A stretch of DNA of 20,005 bases. Source: D2472 sp964444385. GTDB taxonomy: Bacteria; Pseudomonadota; Gammaproteobacteria; Magnimaribacterales; D2472. The DNA is taken from positions 1 to 20,005 of the forward strand of contig CAYUHD010000024.1 of NCBI GenBank assembly GCA_964444385.1, given 5' to 3'. A program made the translations under genes and the position numbers. Shown piece by piece: positions 1 through 7,314 of the stretch (position 1 is its first letter; each line of letters begins with the position of its first letter). Under the pieces are notes generated by a model. It had not been told where the DNA came from. It made no database searches and saw only the letters and a list, made by a program, of their open reading frames with translations.

Positions 1-347
1 CCATTAACCTCGACAACTGGGTAATTAAAAATTTTTGATTCTTTTGCTTTCGGTGGGAAATTTTTGGCGTAAGGTATTTCTGCACATGTCCCATCAATAT
101 TCCATCTCCAAGCATGAAAAGGGCACTCTATGGTTTCTTTTTTAACGCAACCTCCTTCTCCTAAATGCGCTCCTAAGTGAGGACAAAAAGCATCAAGTAC
201 TGTTGGAGTTCCGCTCTCTGTTCTAAATGCAACAACTTCTTTTTCACAGAACTTTAATGATCGTACTTCTCCTGCTTTTAATTCATGACTTCTGGCAATG
301 CAAAACCATCCGTTGGGCATTGGAAATGGAAATTCTTGTTTTGGCAT
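1..347 (-). CDS. KshA-type Rieske oxygenase, N-terminal part
   Basis: This is the first 115 codons of a Rieske non-heme iron oxygenase; the rest lies beyond the left edge. Reading leftward from the ATG at 347-345, the Rieske [2Fe-2S] ligands are visible as CPHLGAHLG (C55, H57) and CPFHAWRW (C75, H78), followed by EIPYAKNFPPKAK. That arrangement, with the 'IPYAK.P.KA' stretch after the second cluster motif, is typical of the KshA / cholesterol-desaturase branch rather than of benzoate or naphthalene dioxygenases. The catalytic mononuclear-iron half is missing from view. Enzymes of this branch hydroxylate or desaturate sterol-like rings using electrons from a separate reductase, which is not visible here. 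It diverges from the decarboxylase-SDR-P450 cassette and shares a 209-base intergenic region with it, so the two may be co-regulated. The substrate is inferred only. Confidence 0.85.
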   Translation of the reverse strand, partial: MPKQEFPFPMPNGWFCIARSHELKAGEVRSLKFCEKEVVAFRTESGTPTVLDAFCPHLGAHLGEGGCVKKETIECPFHAWRWNIDGTCAEIPYAKNFPPKAKESKIFNYPVVEVN

Positions 348-375
348 TTTTAGTTCTTTAGTGTTTTTAATAACT

Positions 376-413
376 ATTATAATAAATTATATTGGTTTTA
401 AGGAATTTTTAAA
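376..413 (-). promoter_or_regulatory. Possible promoter for the leftward Rieske gene
   Basis: On the minus strand, perfect TATAAT hexamers occur at 391-386 and 381-376. The first has a weak -35-like TTTAAA at 413-408, 16 bases away. The DNA here is extremely AT-rich, so such matches are expected often by chance. The case rests mainly on position, just upstream of the start at 347. Confidence 0.25.
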
Positions 414-500
414 TATAGATATTTAGGATGATTTTATTATTAATTTTTTGAATCAATATATTAATCCTTAAATACTTATAACAAATTACAAGTTATATTA

Positions 501-530
501 TTGTTAAATATTTTTTAGAAAATGTATGAT
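501..530 (+). promoter_or_regulatory. Putative sigma70 promoter of the ADC-SDR-P450 cassette
   Basis: TTGTTA at 501-506 and TATGAT at 525-530 are separated by 18 bases, giving a predicted transcription start near 537, about 20 bases before the ATG at 557. The rest of the gap (348-556) is AT-rich and shows no further gene, terminator or clear repeat. Confidence 0.35.
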
Positions 531-543
531 TAAACTAACGTTT

Positions 544-549
544 GGAGAG
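544..549 (+). promoter_or_regulatory. Ribosome binding site fixing the start at 557
   Basis: GGAGAG lies 7 bases before the ATG at 557. It overlaps an in-frame TTG at 542, so the TTG would place the start on top of the ribosome binding site. This favours ATG 557 as the true start. Confidence 0.75.
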
Positions 550-556
550 AAAAATT

Positions 557-1324
557 ATGTCACAGCTAAGATTTGTTAAAACACCTGAGCAGTTAATAGA
601 AGCTGCAGAAAATAATTTAGAATTTTTTGATGCGAATATGCATGCAATTAAAGCTTGGTATAGAACTGAACCTGGTCTAATTGAGCAGTTAATTCCAGCT
701 CCATTGGAGCCACATATAGACCCAATGGTAAGAATAGTAATTTCAAGAGTTTTTGTTGATTTAAATGGCGGAATGGACTTTGGCGCTGCTACTTTTGGGG
801 TAAATTGTATGTACAAAGGCAAAGAGGGTATTTATGAAATTACCATGCCGATGGAAACTGAGGGAGTTGTTGTTGGTGGAAGAGAAACGTATGGAGAGCC
901 AAAAAAAATAGCTGATGTAACAGCTTCAAAAGATGGTGACAATTGTGTTGCAACTGTCACAAGGCATGGAATTACATATATGGAATTAAAAGGTAAAGCC
1001 ACTGACACTTTGGAAACATCTTCATTTACTGATGATGTATATTGCTTCAAAGTATTTCCTTCATGTGAACAACATAAGGCAGTTGATCAGAACCCTCTCT
1101 TGGTTAAAATTAATATGCATAGAACTCAATCAGTTCATATAAAACTTGATGGAGCAATAATACTGAGAGAGTCTCCAGTGGATCCTGTTGTTGATTTGCC
1201 TGTCAAAGAGATGGTTTCATTGGCTTGGGAGGAGGGAACCTCATCTTCAAATGCTTCGGTAATGGAAGAGGTAGATGCTATGTCATATGTACCATTCATG
1301 CATTCTAGATACGATTCTGCATAA
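557..1324 (+). CDS. Acetoacetate decarboxylase family protein
   Basis: This 255-residue protein belongs to the acetoacetate decarboxylase (ADC) fold family. Residues 108-117 read GRETYGEPKK. In Clostridium ADC the matching Pro-Lys-Lys supplies the Schiff-base lysine and the neighbouring lysine that lowers its pKa, so K116 and K117 are the likely equivalents and both are kept. The length is close to the usual 245-260. ADC-family members include true beta-keto-acid decarboxylases as well as enzymes doing other Schiff-base chemistry, so the reaction is not fixed by family alone. It heads a tight rightward unit with an SDR (9-base gap) and a P450. This suggests it acts on a keto intermediate made by those oxidative enzymes, perhaps in breaking down a terpenoid or steroid. 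The start at ATG 557 is chosen over TTG 542 because of the GGAGAG site. Confidence 0.8.
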   Translation: MSQLRFVKTPEQLIEAAENNLEFFDANMHAIKAWYRTEPGLIEQLIPAPLEPHIDPMVRIVISRVFVDLNGGMDFGAATFGVNCMYKGKEGIYEITMPMETEGVVVGGRETYGEPKKIADVTASKDGDNCVATVTRHGITYMELKGKATDTLETSSFTDDVYCFKVFPSCEQHKAVDQNPLLVKINMHRTQSVHIKLDGAIILRESPVDPVVDLPVKEMVSLAWEEGTSSSNASVMEEVDAMSYVPFMHSRYDSA

Positions 1325-1333
1325 GGATTAAAT

Positions 1334-2212
1334 ATGAAAGATTTTAATGGCAAATTAGCTGTAGTTACTGGTGGAGCATCCGGGGTGGGCTTTGCAATTG
1401 GTGAAGCTTTAGCAAAGGAAGGCGCTAAGGTTGTTCTTACAGATATTGAACATGAAAGTTTAAAAAACTCAACTACATTATTAACAAATCAATCTTTAGA
1501 TGTATCATACATGGTTGCTGATGTTTCAAATATTGATTCTATGCATGAGCTTGCAAGCTGGTGTCAATCTGAGCATGGTTCAGTCCACTTGCTTTTTAAT
1601 AACGCTGGGGTTGCACCTGCTGAATTGCTTCCAATATGGGATACAAAACCAAATGATTGGGAGTGGGCTTATGGCGTGAATATTATGGGTGTGATCCATG
1701 GCATCCAAGCTTTTATTCCTGGGATGTTGGCTCATGGAGAGGAGTCTAGAGTCATTAACACATGTTCTGGAAACGGAGCCTTTATAAATTTACCTTCAAC
1801 ACCGATTTACACATCTTCGAAGGCTTCAGTATCAAGTATTACTGAGGTATTAAAATTACAGCTTGAGCAGGCTGAGGCAAATGTTCAGGTTTCTATTTTA
1901 TTTCCAGGACCGCATACAGTGAGAACTAACTTATTTTCAGCAGAAAGAAATCGTCCAGAAGAATTAGCCAGAGATCCTAACGCACCAGAACATCCAATTT
2001 CATCAGTAGAAGATATGTTAGAGATGATGAGTTCAATGGGAATTGAAATGGAAACAACCGAGCCAGAAGAAGTTGCTTCATTTTGTCTTTCGCAAATAAA
2101 AGAAGGCAAATATTGGATAAACCCTATCAATGAAAAGAGTGAGCAAGCCTTTAAAGATAGGGTTGATTCCATTATTAATCGAGGTGACCTACCAAATCCT
2201 AATATTTTTTAA
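1334..2212 (+). CDS. Short-chain dehydrogenase/reductase
   Basis: This is a classical SDR of 292 residues that oxidises an alcohol or reduces a ketone with NAD(P). The Rossmann glycine motif TGGASGVG is at residues 12-19. D37 follows strand beta2 (VVLTDIE), which usually indicates NAD preference. NNAG is at 89-92, and the catalytic set is N116, S145, Y159 and K163 (YTSSK). The C-terminal part after about residue 195 is longer than in minimal 250-residue SDRs and contains an acidic, proline-rich stretch, likely the substrate lid. AAGGA at 1323-1327 lies 6 bases before the ATG. The gene follows the decarboxylase by 9 bases and precedes the P450 by 14. A P450-made alcohol oxidised here to a ketone would fit, but that order is inference. 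Confidence 0.9.
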   Translation: MKDFNGKLAVVTGGASGVGFAIGEALAKEGAKVVLTDIEHESLKNSTTLLTNQSLDVSYMVADVSNIDSMHELASWCQSEHGSVHLLFNNAGVAPAELLPIWDTKPNDWEWAYGVNIMGVIHGIQAFIPGMLAHGEESRVINTCSGNGAFINLPSTPIYTSSKASVSSITEVLKLQLEQAEANVQVSILFPGPHTVRTNLFSAERNRPEELARDPNAPEHPISSVEDMLEMMSSMGIEMETTEPEEVASFCLSQIKEGKYWINPINEKSEQAFKDRVDSIINRGDLPNPNIF

Positions 2213-2226
2213 ATTTTTTAATCCAT

Positions 2227-3453
2227 ATGAGCGTTCAAACAGTAGATCATTTTTTTAATCCTTCATCCAAGGATTTTATTCATAACCCCATTCCAACTTT
2301 AGAGAAATTAATCTCTGAATATCCAATTTCTCGGTTTGATCAATGGCAAGCTTGGTTAGTTACCGGTCATGAAAATATTATTAAGTGTTTATTAGATCCT
2401 AGGTTATCTACTGATTTTAATTTGTGGGAATTTGCGCCAGAGAAGAAAGCTATTGAGGATATGGATCCTTTTGAAAAATTAATGAATAACAATCTTTTTT
2501 TTCTGGATCGTAAAAATCATTTGCGATTAAGAAAATTAGCTTTACCTGCATTTTCTCCAAGAATTATGGAGAAAATGAAGGAAAGGTTTACAATTCTAGT
2601 CAAAGAAACATTTGATGAAATAGGTACCCCGGATGCTTTTAATTTTGCTGCCGAGGTAGCTGAAATAGTTCCCACTCAAGCTATTGCTAGTTTGGTAGGA
2701 ATTCCAAGGGAAAAATTTCCTATTTTTGACTCTCTAGCATATGGGGTGGTAAGAGGTATCAATCCAATGTTAACTCCTGAAGAAAGAAAAGATGCGATCA
2801 AAGGCGTACCAGAGGGACTGAACCTTTTAAATGAATTGATTGATGAAAGAAGAAAGAATCCTGGCGATGATTTTCTTTCAACACTCATACTTGCCGAAGA
2901 TCAAGGATCTAAATTATCAAATTTAGAGATGTGTGCACTTGTTGGTGCAGTTTTAGGGGCAGGATCTGATACAGCCGTAGATTTACATAGTTATTTAATA
3001 AAAACATTATTAGATCATCCAGATCAACTAAATGCTCTAAAAAATGATGAAAACTTAGTTCAAGGGGCTATTTCTGAAACATTGCGATATGAATCTTCTG
3101 GTAAAACAGGTTTAGCAAGATATGCTTCTGAAGATATAGAAATTAATGGTTATCAAATTAAAAAAGGACAAATGGTTCAACTAATTACAACTACTGCAGG
3201 GATGGATCCAAAGATATATGAGAATCCAAGAGTATTTGATATCAAACGAGATCATGATAAAAGTATTTCTTTTGGTCAAGGACCGCATTATTGCATCGGA
3301 GTAACTTTAGTTCGATCACAAACTGAAGTGATGTTAAAAGAATTATTTAAACGATTTCCAGATTTAAGTATGGGCGATGAAATTGTCTATGATTACAATC
3401 ATCATAATGCAAGAAGAATGGATGTAATGACAGTTCAAACAAATCTTTCTTAA
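2227..3453 (+). CDS. Cytochrome P450
   Basis: This is a soluble bacterial class P450 monooxygenase of 408 residues, without a membrane anchor. Visible landmarks are the C-helix HLRLR (H98 to R102, heme propionate contacts), I-helix GAGSDT (244-249), K-helix ETLR (E284, R287), the DPKIYENPRVF stretch (327-337) and the heme loop FGQGPHYCIG (349-358) with thiolate ligand C356. All key residues are intact, so it should be active. The I-helix follows SDT with Ala instead of the common second Thr. Ferredoxin and ferredoxin reductase partners are not in the window. Its neighbours are an SDR and an ADC-family protein upstream and, divergently, a KshA-type Rieske gene, so a hydroxylation early in breakdown of a hydrophobic substrate is likely. 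The CYP family cannot be assigned by eye. There is no clear ribosome binding site before the ATG. Confidence 0.93.
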   Translation: MSVQTVDHFFNPSSKDFIHNPIPTLEKLISEYPISRFDQWQAWLVTGHENIIKCLLDPRLSTDFNLWEFAPEKKAIEDMDPFEKLMNNNLFFLDRKNHLRLRKLALPAFSPRIMEKMKERFTILVKETFDEIGTPDAFNFAAEVAEIVPTQAIASLVGIPREKFPIFDSLAYGVVRGINPMLTPEERKDAIKGVPEGLNLLNELIDERRKNPGDDFLSTLILAEDQGSKLSNLEMCALVGAVLGAGSDTAVDLHSYLIKTLLDHPDQLNALKNDENLVQGAISETLRYESSGKTGLARYASEDIEINGYQIKKGQMVQLITTTAGMDPKIYENPRVFDIKRDHDKSISFGQGPHYCIGVTLVRSQTEVMLKELFKRFPDLSMGDEIVYDYNHHNARRMDVMTVQTNLS

Positions 3454-3471
3454 TATTAATCACTATTAGAA

Positions 3472-3705
3472 ATGAAAATCTTTGTTGAAAGAGGTATTAC
3501 TCATCTAGATCTTCATGGAATAAAACACAGAGATGTGAGCACAGAAATTTTAGATTTTACCTATCAAAACCAAACTTCTTTGCCTTTAATCATTATTTGT
3601 GGAAATAGTAACAAAATGATTGAAATTGCTTCCCTTGTTCTAACAAAAGAAGGCATAGAATTTTCCTTACCACGCTTTGGAATTATCCGTATTGAAAGGG
3701 TTTAG
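3472..3705 (+). CDS. Small Smr-like protein
   Basis: This 77-residue protein starts 18 bases after the P450 stop. Residues 12-16 read LDLHG, the hallmark first motif of Smr (small MutS-related) domains. A hydrophobic strand followed by CGNSNKM at 43-49 sits where Smr proteins normally carry (T/H)GxG. The spacing and the alternation of helix and strand fit a minimal Smr fold, with the second motif altered. Smr domains are known for nucleic-acid cleavage in MutS2-type proteins and ribosome rescue factors, but single-domain versions this small are poorly understood. Its place at the end of a catabolic cassette may be simple transcriptional hitch-hiking. No ribosome binding site is evident. The assignment is tentative; the coding nature is supported by the ordered sequence and lack of overlap with other genes. 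Confidence 0.55.
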   Translation: MKIFVERGITHLDLHGIKHRDVSTEILDFTYQNQTSLPLIIICGNSNKMIEIASLVLTKEGIEFSLPRFGIIRIERV

Positions 3706-3784
3706 AATATTTATTTTGCAAAAAAACTAGACAGATACTCCTAAATTCTGATTAACTGTGTATAAGAAACATTCATTTACGTAT

Positions 3785-3790
3785 GGGGGA
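3785..3790 (+). promoter_or_regulatory. Ribosome binding site of the TonB receptor
   Basis: GGGGGA lies 4 bases before the ATG at 3795 and decides against the in-frame ATG at 3783, which would overlap the site and put four extra residues before the signal peptide. Upstream, TATAAG at 3761-3766 is the only -10-like hexamer with good placement; no convincing -35 accompanies it. Confidence 0.5.
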
Positions 3791-3794
3791 TACT

Positions 3795-5975
3795 ATGAAT
3801 AATCTAAAATTAACACTTTTTGCTTTGCCTTTAGCTTTTTTATCGACAACATTATTGGCTGATGTTGCGCTTGAAGAGGTAGTGGTAACTGCTCAAAAGA
3901 CAGAAAAATCACTTCAAGATACTCCTATAGCAGTCACTGCTGTAACAGAAGCGACAATTCAAGACTTAAATATTAAAAATGTGGTTGATCTACAAGGTAT
4001 TGCACCAAATGTAATGCTTTTGCCTGCTCCAGCTAATAATACCGGAGCTTCATTAGCAATTCGTGGTGGAGTAGCGCTGAACCCTGCTATAACCTGGGAG
4101 CCATCAGTAGGTTTTTATGTTGATGGTGTTTACATGGGTAAAACTCAAGGTGGTATATGGGATTTAGTAGATTTAGAAAGGGTTGAAATCTTAAGAGGGC
4201 CACAAGGCACGCTATATGGAAGAAATACTCTTGCTGGTGCGGTCAATTTTATAAGTAAAAAGCCTTCAGGCGCTGGTGTTTCAGGCTCAGTGACATTAGG
4301 TAATTATGGTTTAAAACAAGGTCGCTTAATTGCTGATTATGAAATTGGACAAGATATATTTGCTAAGGTAGTTTTGCATACCAAAACCAGAGATGGTTTT
4401 GTAAAAAATGTTCCTGGTCCCTATCAACCAGCTCAGGGCGTTATACCAAATAATGTGAATCCTGCAACACCAGAGTTAGATGTTATAGATTCAAAAGGTT
4501 TTAAATTTTCACTTCATTATGCAGGTGAGAAGACTCAGGTAGATTTCTCACTTGATTGGACAGATCAGGATAATACACCTCCACATCCTCAATTAGGAAA
4601 TATGGCTGATTGGTGGGCTCCTGCAGTTGGATTTGGTGCATCGCCTGCAACAGGCGGTCTTCAAGTAGCCCCTCTGCATTATTATGATAGGTTAGGCTTT
4701 GATAGTATCACTTCATTGGATAATGAAATGTATGAGACTTCAGTCGTTGATGGGGTAAATTTAACAATTACTCACCAAACAGGCTTAGGCGAACTGAAAT
4801 TAACGTTGGCTGATCGTAAGCTTGATTGGGATGATCAATTAGACATGGATGGTACTCCTCACTATATTTTCCATACAGCAAGACACACATCCTATTCATC
4901 TAAAACTATTGAGCTTCAGTTAACTGGTTCAAATGATTTTATGAGTTATGTAGGTGGATATTATTCATTTAAAGATGATGCATTTACTCATAATCCTCAG
5001 TCAGGATTTATGGGTGGATTTTCTATTGATCAAAGGTACTCAGGTGGCGGTGATGCCAGTGCAATTTATGCTCAAGTAACTTTTGATCTTGGCGATAAAA
5101 CTGAGATTACTGTTGGATCAAGAAAAACTGAAGAAGACAAAAGAGGCTATGCATCTTATTCAGGGTATTGGACTGTTAATCAGCAGCGAAGTGATAGCAA
5201 TACCAGCAATACGTTCATTGTTAATCATCAATTAAGTGATTCAACAACCATATATGCTAAAGCTGCAGATGGTTTTAAAGCTGGGGGCTACAACACTGAA
5301 GCTTCAAACCCAGCACAAGCTGGAGCTGGATACGGCCCTGAGCTTATTGAATCAGTTGAATTCGGGTTGAAGGGTCGTTATATGGATAACAGACTATCAA
5401 TTAATGCTGCTATTTTTGATAATGAGCATGAAGATATGCAACTTGCATATTTTACAGCTGAACAAGCTGCAGCATCTGTAGTGCTGAACAATTCAGCTGA
5501 ACAATCTGGATTTGAGCTTGAAGCAGTGGCATTGCTGAATGATACAACTCAATTCACCTTAAACTATGGTAACTTGGATAGTAACTATACAGAATCAGTT
5601 ATGGCTCCTGATGGATTTGCTCCTGACTTTTTCCCGTATGCACCAGAGGCGATGATTTACGCTTCACTAGAGAAAGATTTTGGAACTTATAGAATGAGGT
5701 TAGACCATTCAAGGGTTGGTGAGCACGGTGTATTCCCATACAGTACCTTGGATCCTCGATCTGCTTTAACTCATGTTGATGAAAGGAGTATTACCGACTT
5801 TAGATTGATGACTAGTCCTATGGACAATTTAGATTTAACATTTTGGATTAAAAATCTTAACAATGAATCTTATGTAGTCAATATGATTCCATTTGGACCT
5901 GGTTTTGGTCAATTAACTCTAGATTTCTATGGTCATCCAAGGACTATAGGTGTGGATTTATATTATAAATTCTAA
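3795..5975 (+). CDS. TonB-dependent outer membrane receptor
   Basis: This 726-residue outer membrane receptor imports a ligand across the outer membrane using TonB-ExbBD energy. It has an N-terminal signal peptide (hydrophobic segment at about residues 5-22, likely cleavage near LLA|DV). A TonB-box-like EEVVVTAQKTEKS follows immediately. The plug domain contains the family signature ERVEILRGPQGTLYGRN followed by TLAGAVNF. The remainder is a beta-barrel ending in the aromatic terminus YYKF typical of outer membrane proteins. The length is normal for the family. The ligand cannot be read from sequence; no siderophore gene is nearby. Flanking P450, Rieske and acyl-CoA genes make a hydrophobic carbon source such as a steroid or terpenoid a reasonable guess. 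It is transcribed alone: an 89-base gap precedes it and a strong terminator follows. Confidence 0.93.
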   Translation: MNNLKLTLFALPLAFLSTTLLADVALEEVVVTAQKTEKSLQDTPIAVTAVTEATIQDLNIKNVVDLQGIAPNVMLLPAPANNTGASLAIRGGVALNPAITWEPSVGFYVDGVYMGKTQGGIWDLVDLERVEILRGPQGTLYGRNTLAGAVNFISKKPSGAGVSGSVTLGNYGLKQGRLIADYEIGQDIFAKVVLHTKTRDGFVKNVPGPYQPAQGVIPNNVNPATPELDVIDSKGFKFSLHYAGEKTQVDFSLDWTDQDNTPPHPQLGNMADWWAPAVGFGASPATGGLQVAPLHYYDRLGFDSITSLDNEMYETSVVDGVNLTITHQTGLGELKLTLADRKLDWDDQLDMDGTPHYIFHTARHTSYSSKTIELQLTGSNDFMSYVGGYYSFKDDAFTHNPQSGFMGGFSIDQRYSGGGDASAIYAQVTFDLGDKTEITVGSRKTEEDKRGYASYSGYWTVNQQRSDSNTSNTFIVNHQLSDSTTIYAKAADGFKAGGYNTEASNPAQAGAGYGPELIESVEFGLKGRYMDNRLSINAAIFDNEHEDMQLAYFTAEQAAASVVLNNSAEQSGFELEAVALLNDTTQFTLNYGNLDSNYTESVMAPDGFAPDFFPYAPEAMIYASLEKDFGTYRMRLDHSRVGEHGVFPYSTLDPRSALTHVDERSITDFRLMTSPMDNLDLTFWIKNLNNESYVVNMIPFGPGFGQLTLDFYGHPRTIGVDLYYKF

Positions 5976-5990
5976 TTCTCTAATATAATA

Positions 5991-6022
5991 AAAGCCCTGG
6001 TTCATATCAGGGCTTTTTTTTT
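5991..6022 (+). terminator. Intrinsic terminator after the TonB receptor
   Basis: AAAGCCCTG (5991-5999) pairs perfectly with CAGGGCTTT (6008-6016) around an 8-base loop. The run of nine T at 6014-6022 overlaps the 3' arm. This is a textbook rho-independent terminator, 15 bases after the receptor stop. It ends only 10 bases before the next start codon. Confidence 0.92.
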
Positions 6023-6032
6023 GGTAAAAAAT

Positions 6033-7199
6033 ATGGAAAACAATTGGGACGATATATTTAGATTTGATGAGCAACTTTCTGAAGAAGAGAGAATGATTAA
6101 AGATAATGTTCGAGAATATTGTCAAAAGTCATTAATGCCAAGAATTTTAGAGTCTAATAGAAATGAAACCTTTCATCCTGAAATTTTTAAAGAGATGGGC
6201 GACCTTGGAATATTAGGTGCAACAATTAAAGGTTATGGATGTGCTGGGATTAATTATGTCTCTTATGGTCTCATAACAAGAGAAATTGAGAGAGTAGATA
6301 CAAGTTATCGTTCATCTTTTAGCGTGCAATCATCTTTATCTATGTATGCTATTTATAATTTTGGTTCTGAAGAACAGAAAGAAGAGTTTTTGCCAAAAAT
6401 GGCGACAGGAGAATTAATAGGTTGTTTTGGTTTAACAGAACCTGACGCAGGCTCTGATCCTAGCAGCATGCTTTCTCGAGCCAAGAAAGTAGATGGCGGG
6501 TATCATTTAAATGGCTCAAAAACATGGATAACCAATGCTCCAATTGCAGATGTCTTTATAATTTGGGCTAAAGATGAGCAAGGTGTTTTAAGAGGCTTCA
6601 TTGCTGAAAAAGACTTTAAAGGTTTGGAAACAAAAGCAATGGAAGGTAAATTTGCTTTAAGAGCTTCTATAACTGGTCAAGTATTTATGTCTGATGTCTT
6701 TATTCCAGACGACCATGTCTTACCGCTTGCACAAAGTTTCAGAGGGCCATTTACATGTCTTAATATGGCTAGATATGGAATTGCGTGGGGTGTTATAGGG
6801 GCTGCTGAATTTTGTTGGCATGCTGCGAGACAATACACTCTTGATAGAGTGCAATTTGGTAATCCTTTAGCTGGAAAGCAATTAATCCAAAAAAAATTAG
6901 CAGATATGCAAACAGAAATATCTCTAGGACTGCAAGCTGCTCTTCGTGTTGGAAGGTTGATTGATGAAGACAAGATGGTTCCAGAGATGATTTCTCTTAT
7001 AAAACGCAATAATTGTGGTAAAGCTCTCGATATAGCTCGTATGGCAAGAGATATGCATGGCGGCAATGGAGTTATTGATGAGTACCATGTTGTAAGGCAT
7101 TCAATGAATCTTGAGGCTGTTAATACTTATGAAGGCACTCATGATCTTCACGCGCTAATTCTTGGTAATTTTCAAACTGGCATAGCGTCATTTGAGTAA
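6033..7199 (+). CDS. gcdH: Glutaryl-CoA dehydrogenase
   Basis: This FAD enzyme of the acyl-CoA dehydrogenase superfamily (388 residues from ATG 6033) is predicted to oxidise and decarboxylate glutaryl-CoA to crotonyl-CoA. The call rests on long blocks characteristic of GcdH rather than of general acyl-CoA dehydrogenases: GCFGLTEPDAGSDP, KTWITNAPIADVF, the CLNMARYGIAWG and AAEFCWHAARQYTLDR blocks, QLIQKKLADMQTEI, ARMARDMHGGNG and NLEAVNTYEGTHD. The catalytic glutamate is E367 in YEGTHD. GcdH normally serves lysine and tryptophan breakdown or benzoyl-CoA-type routes. Here it could also handle a ring-derived dicarboxylic CoA ester, but that is speculation. The in-frame TTG at 6021 lies in the terminator T-run and is unlikely to be the start. 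No good ribosome binding site precedes ATG 6033, and no ETF genes are visible. Confidence 0.93.
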   Translation: MENNWDDIFRFDEQLSEEERMIKDNVREYCQKSLMPRILESNRNETFHPEIFKEMGDLGILGATIKGYGCAGINYVSYGLITREIERVDTSYRSSFSVQSSLSMYAIYNFGSEEQKEEFLPKMATGELIGCFGLTEPDAGSDPSSMLSRAKKVDGGYHLNGSKTWITNAPIADVFIIWAKDEQGVLRGFIAEKDFKGLETKAMEGKFALRASITGQVFMSDVFIPDDHVLPLAQSFRGPFTCLNMARYGIAWGVIGAAEFCWHAARQYTLDRVQFGNPLAGKQLIQKKLADMQTEISLGLQAALRVGRLIDEDKMVPEMISLIKRNNCGKALDIARMARDMHGGNGVIDEYHVVRHSMNLEAVNTYEGTHDLHALILGNFQTGIASFE

Positions 7200-7280
7200 A
7201 GCCTTGGTTATCAAAGCTAATTGCGTTTTTCTTTTGAAAGAAGAACAATAAAAACTACTTAAGCTTTTATGTAAAAAGTC

Positions 7281-7304
7281 TATAATGTAAAGTAAACTTT
7301 ACAT
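7281..7304 (+). promoter_or_regulatory. Promoter -10 overlapped by a TyrR-box-like operator
   Basis: TATAAT at 7281-7286 is a consensus -10 element, though its -35 is weak. It runs into a perfect 8-bp inverted repeat with a 4-base centre at 7285-7304. Within it, 7286-7303 reads TGTAAA-N6-TTTACA, the published TyrR-box consensus, with the key G (7287) and C (7302) separated by 14 bases. A further TGTAAA half-site lies 16 bases upstream at 7270-7275. A regulator bound here would block RNA polymerase, suggesting repression of the downstream transporter operon. Other regulators could also use this palindrome, so TyrR itself is only one candidate. The rest of the gap (7200-7280) has no gene. Confidence 0.5.
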
Positions 7305-7314
7305 ATTAATAAAA

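Noticed and set aside
6677..7066. 129-codon leftward open frame
   Set aside because: It lies wholly antisense to the strongly supported gcdH gene and its protein has no recognisable domain.
7201..7217. Possible terminator hairpin after gcdH
   Set aside because: GCCTTG and CAAAGC pair with an internal mismatch and the five T run comes about 10 bases later. Too weak to call.
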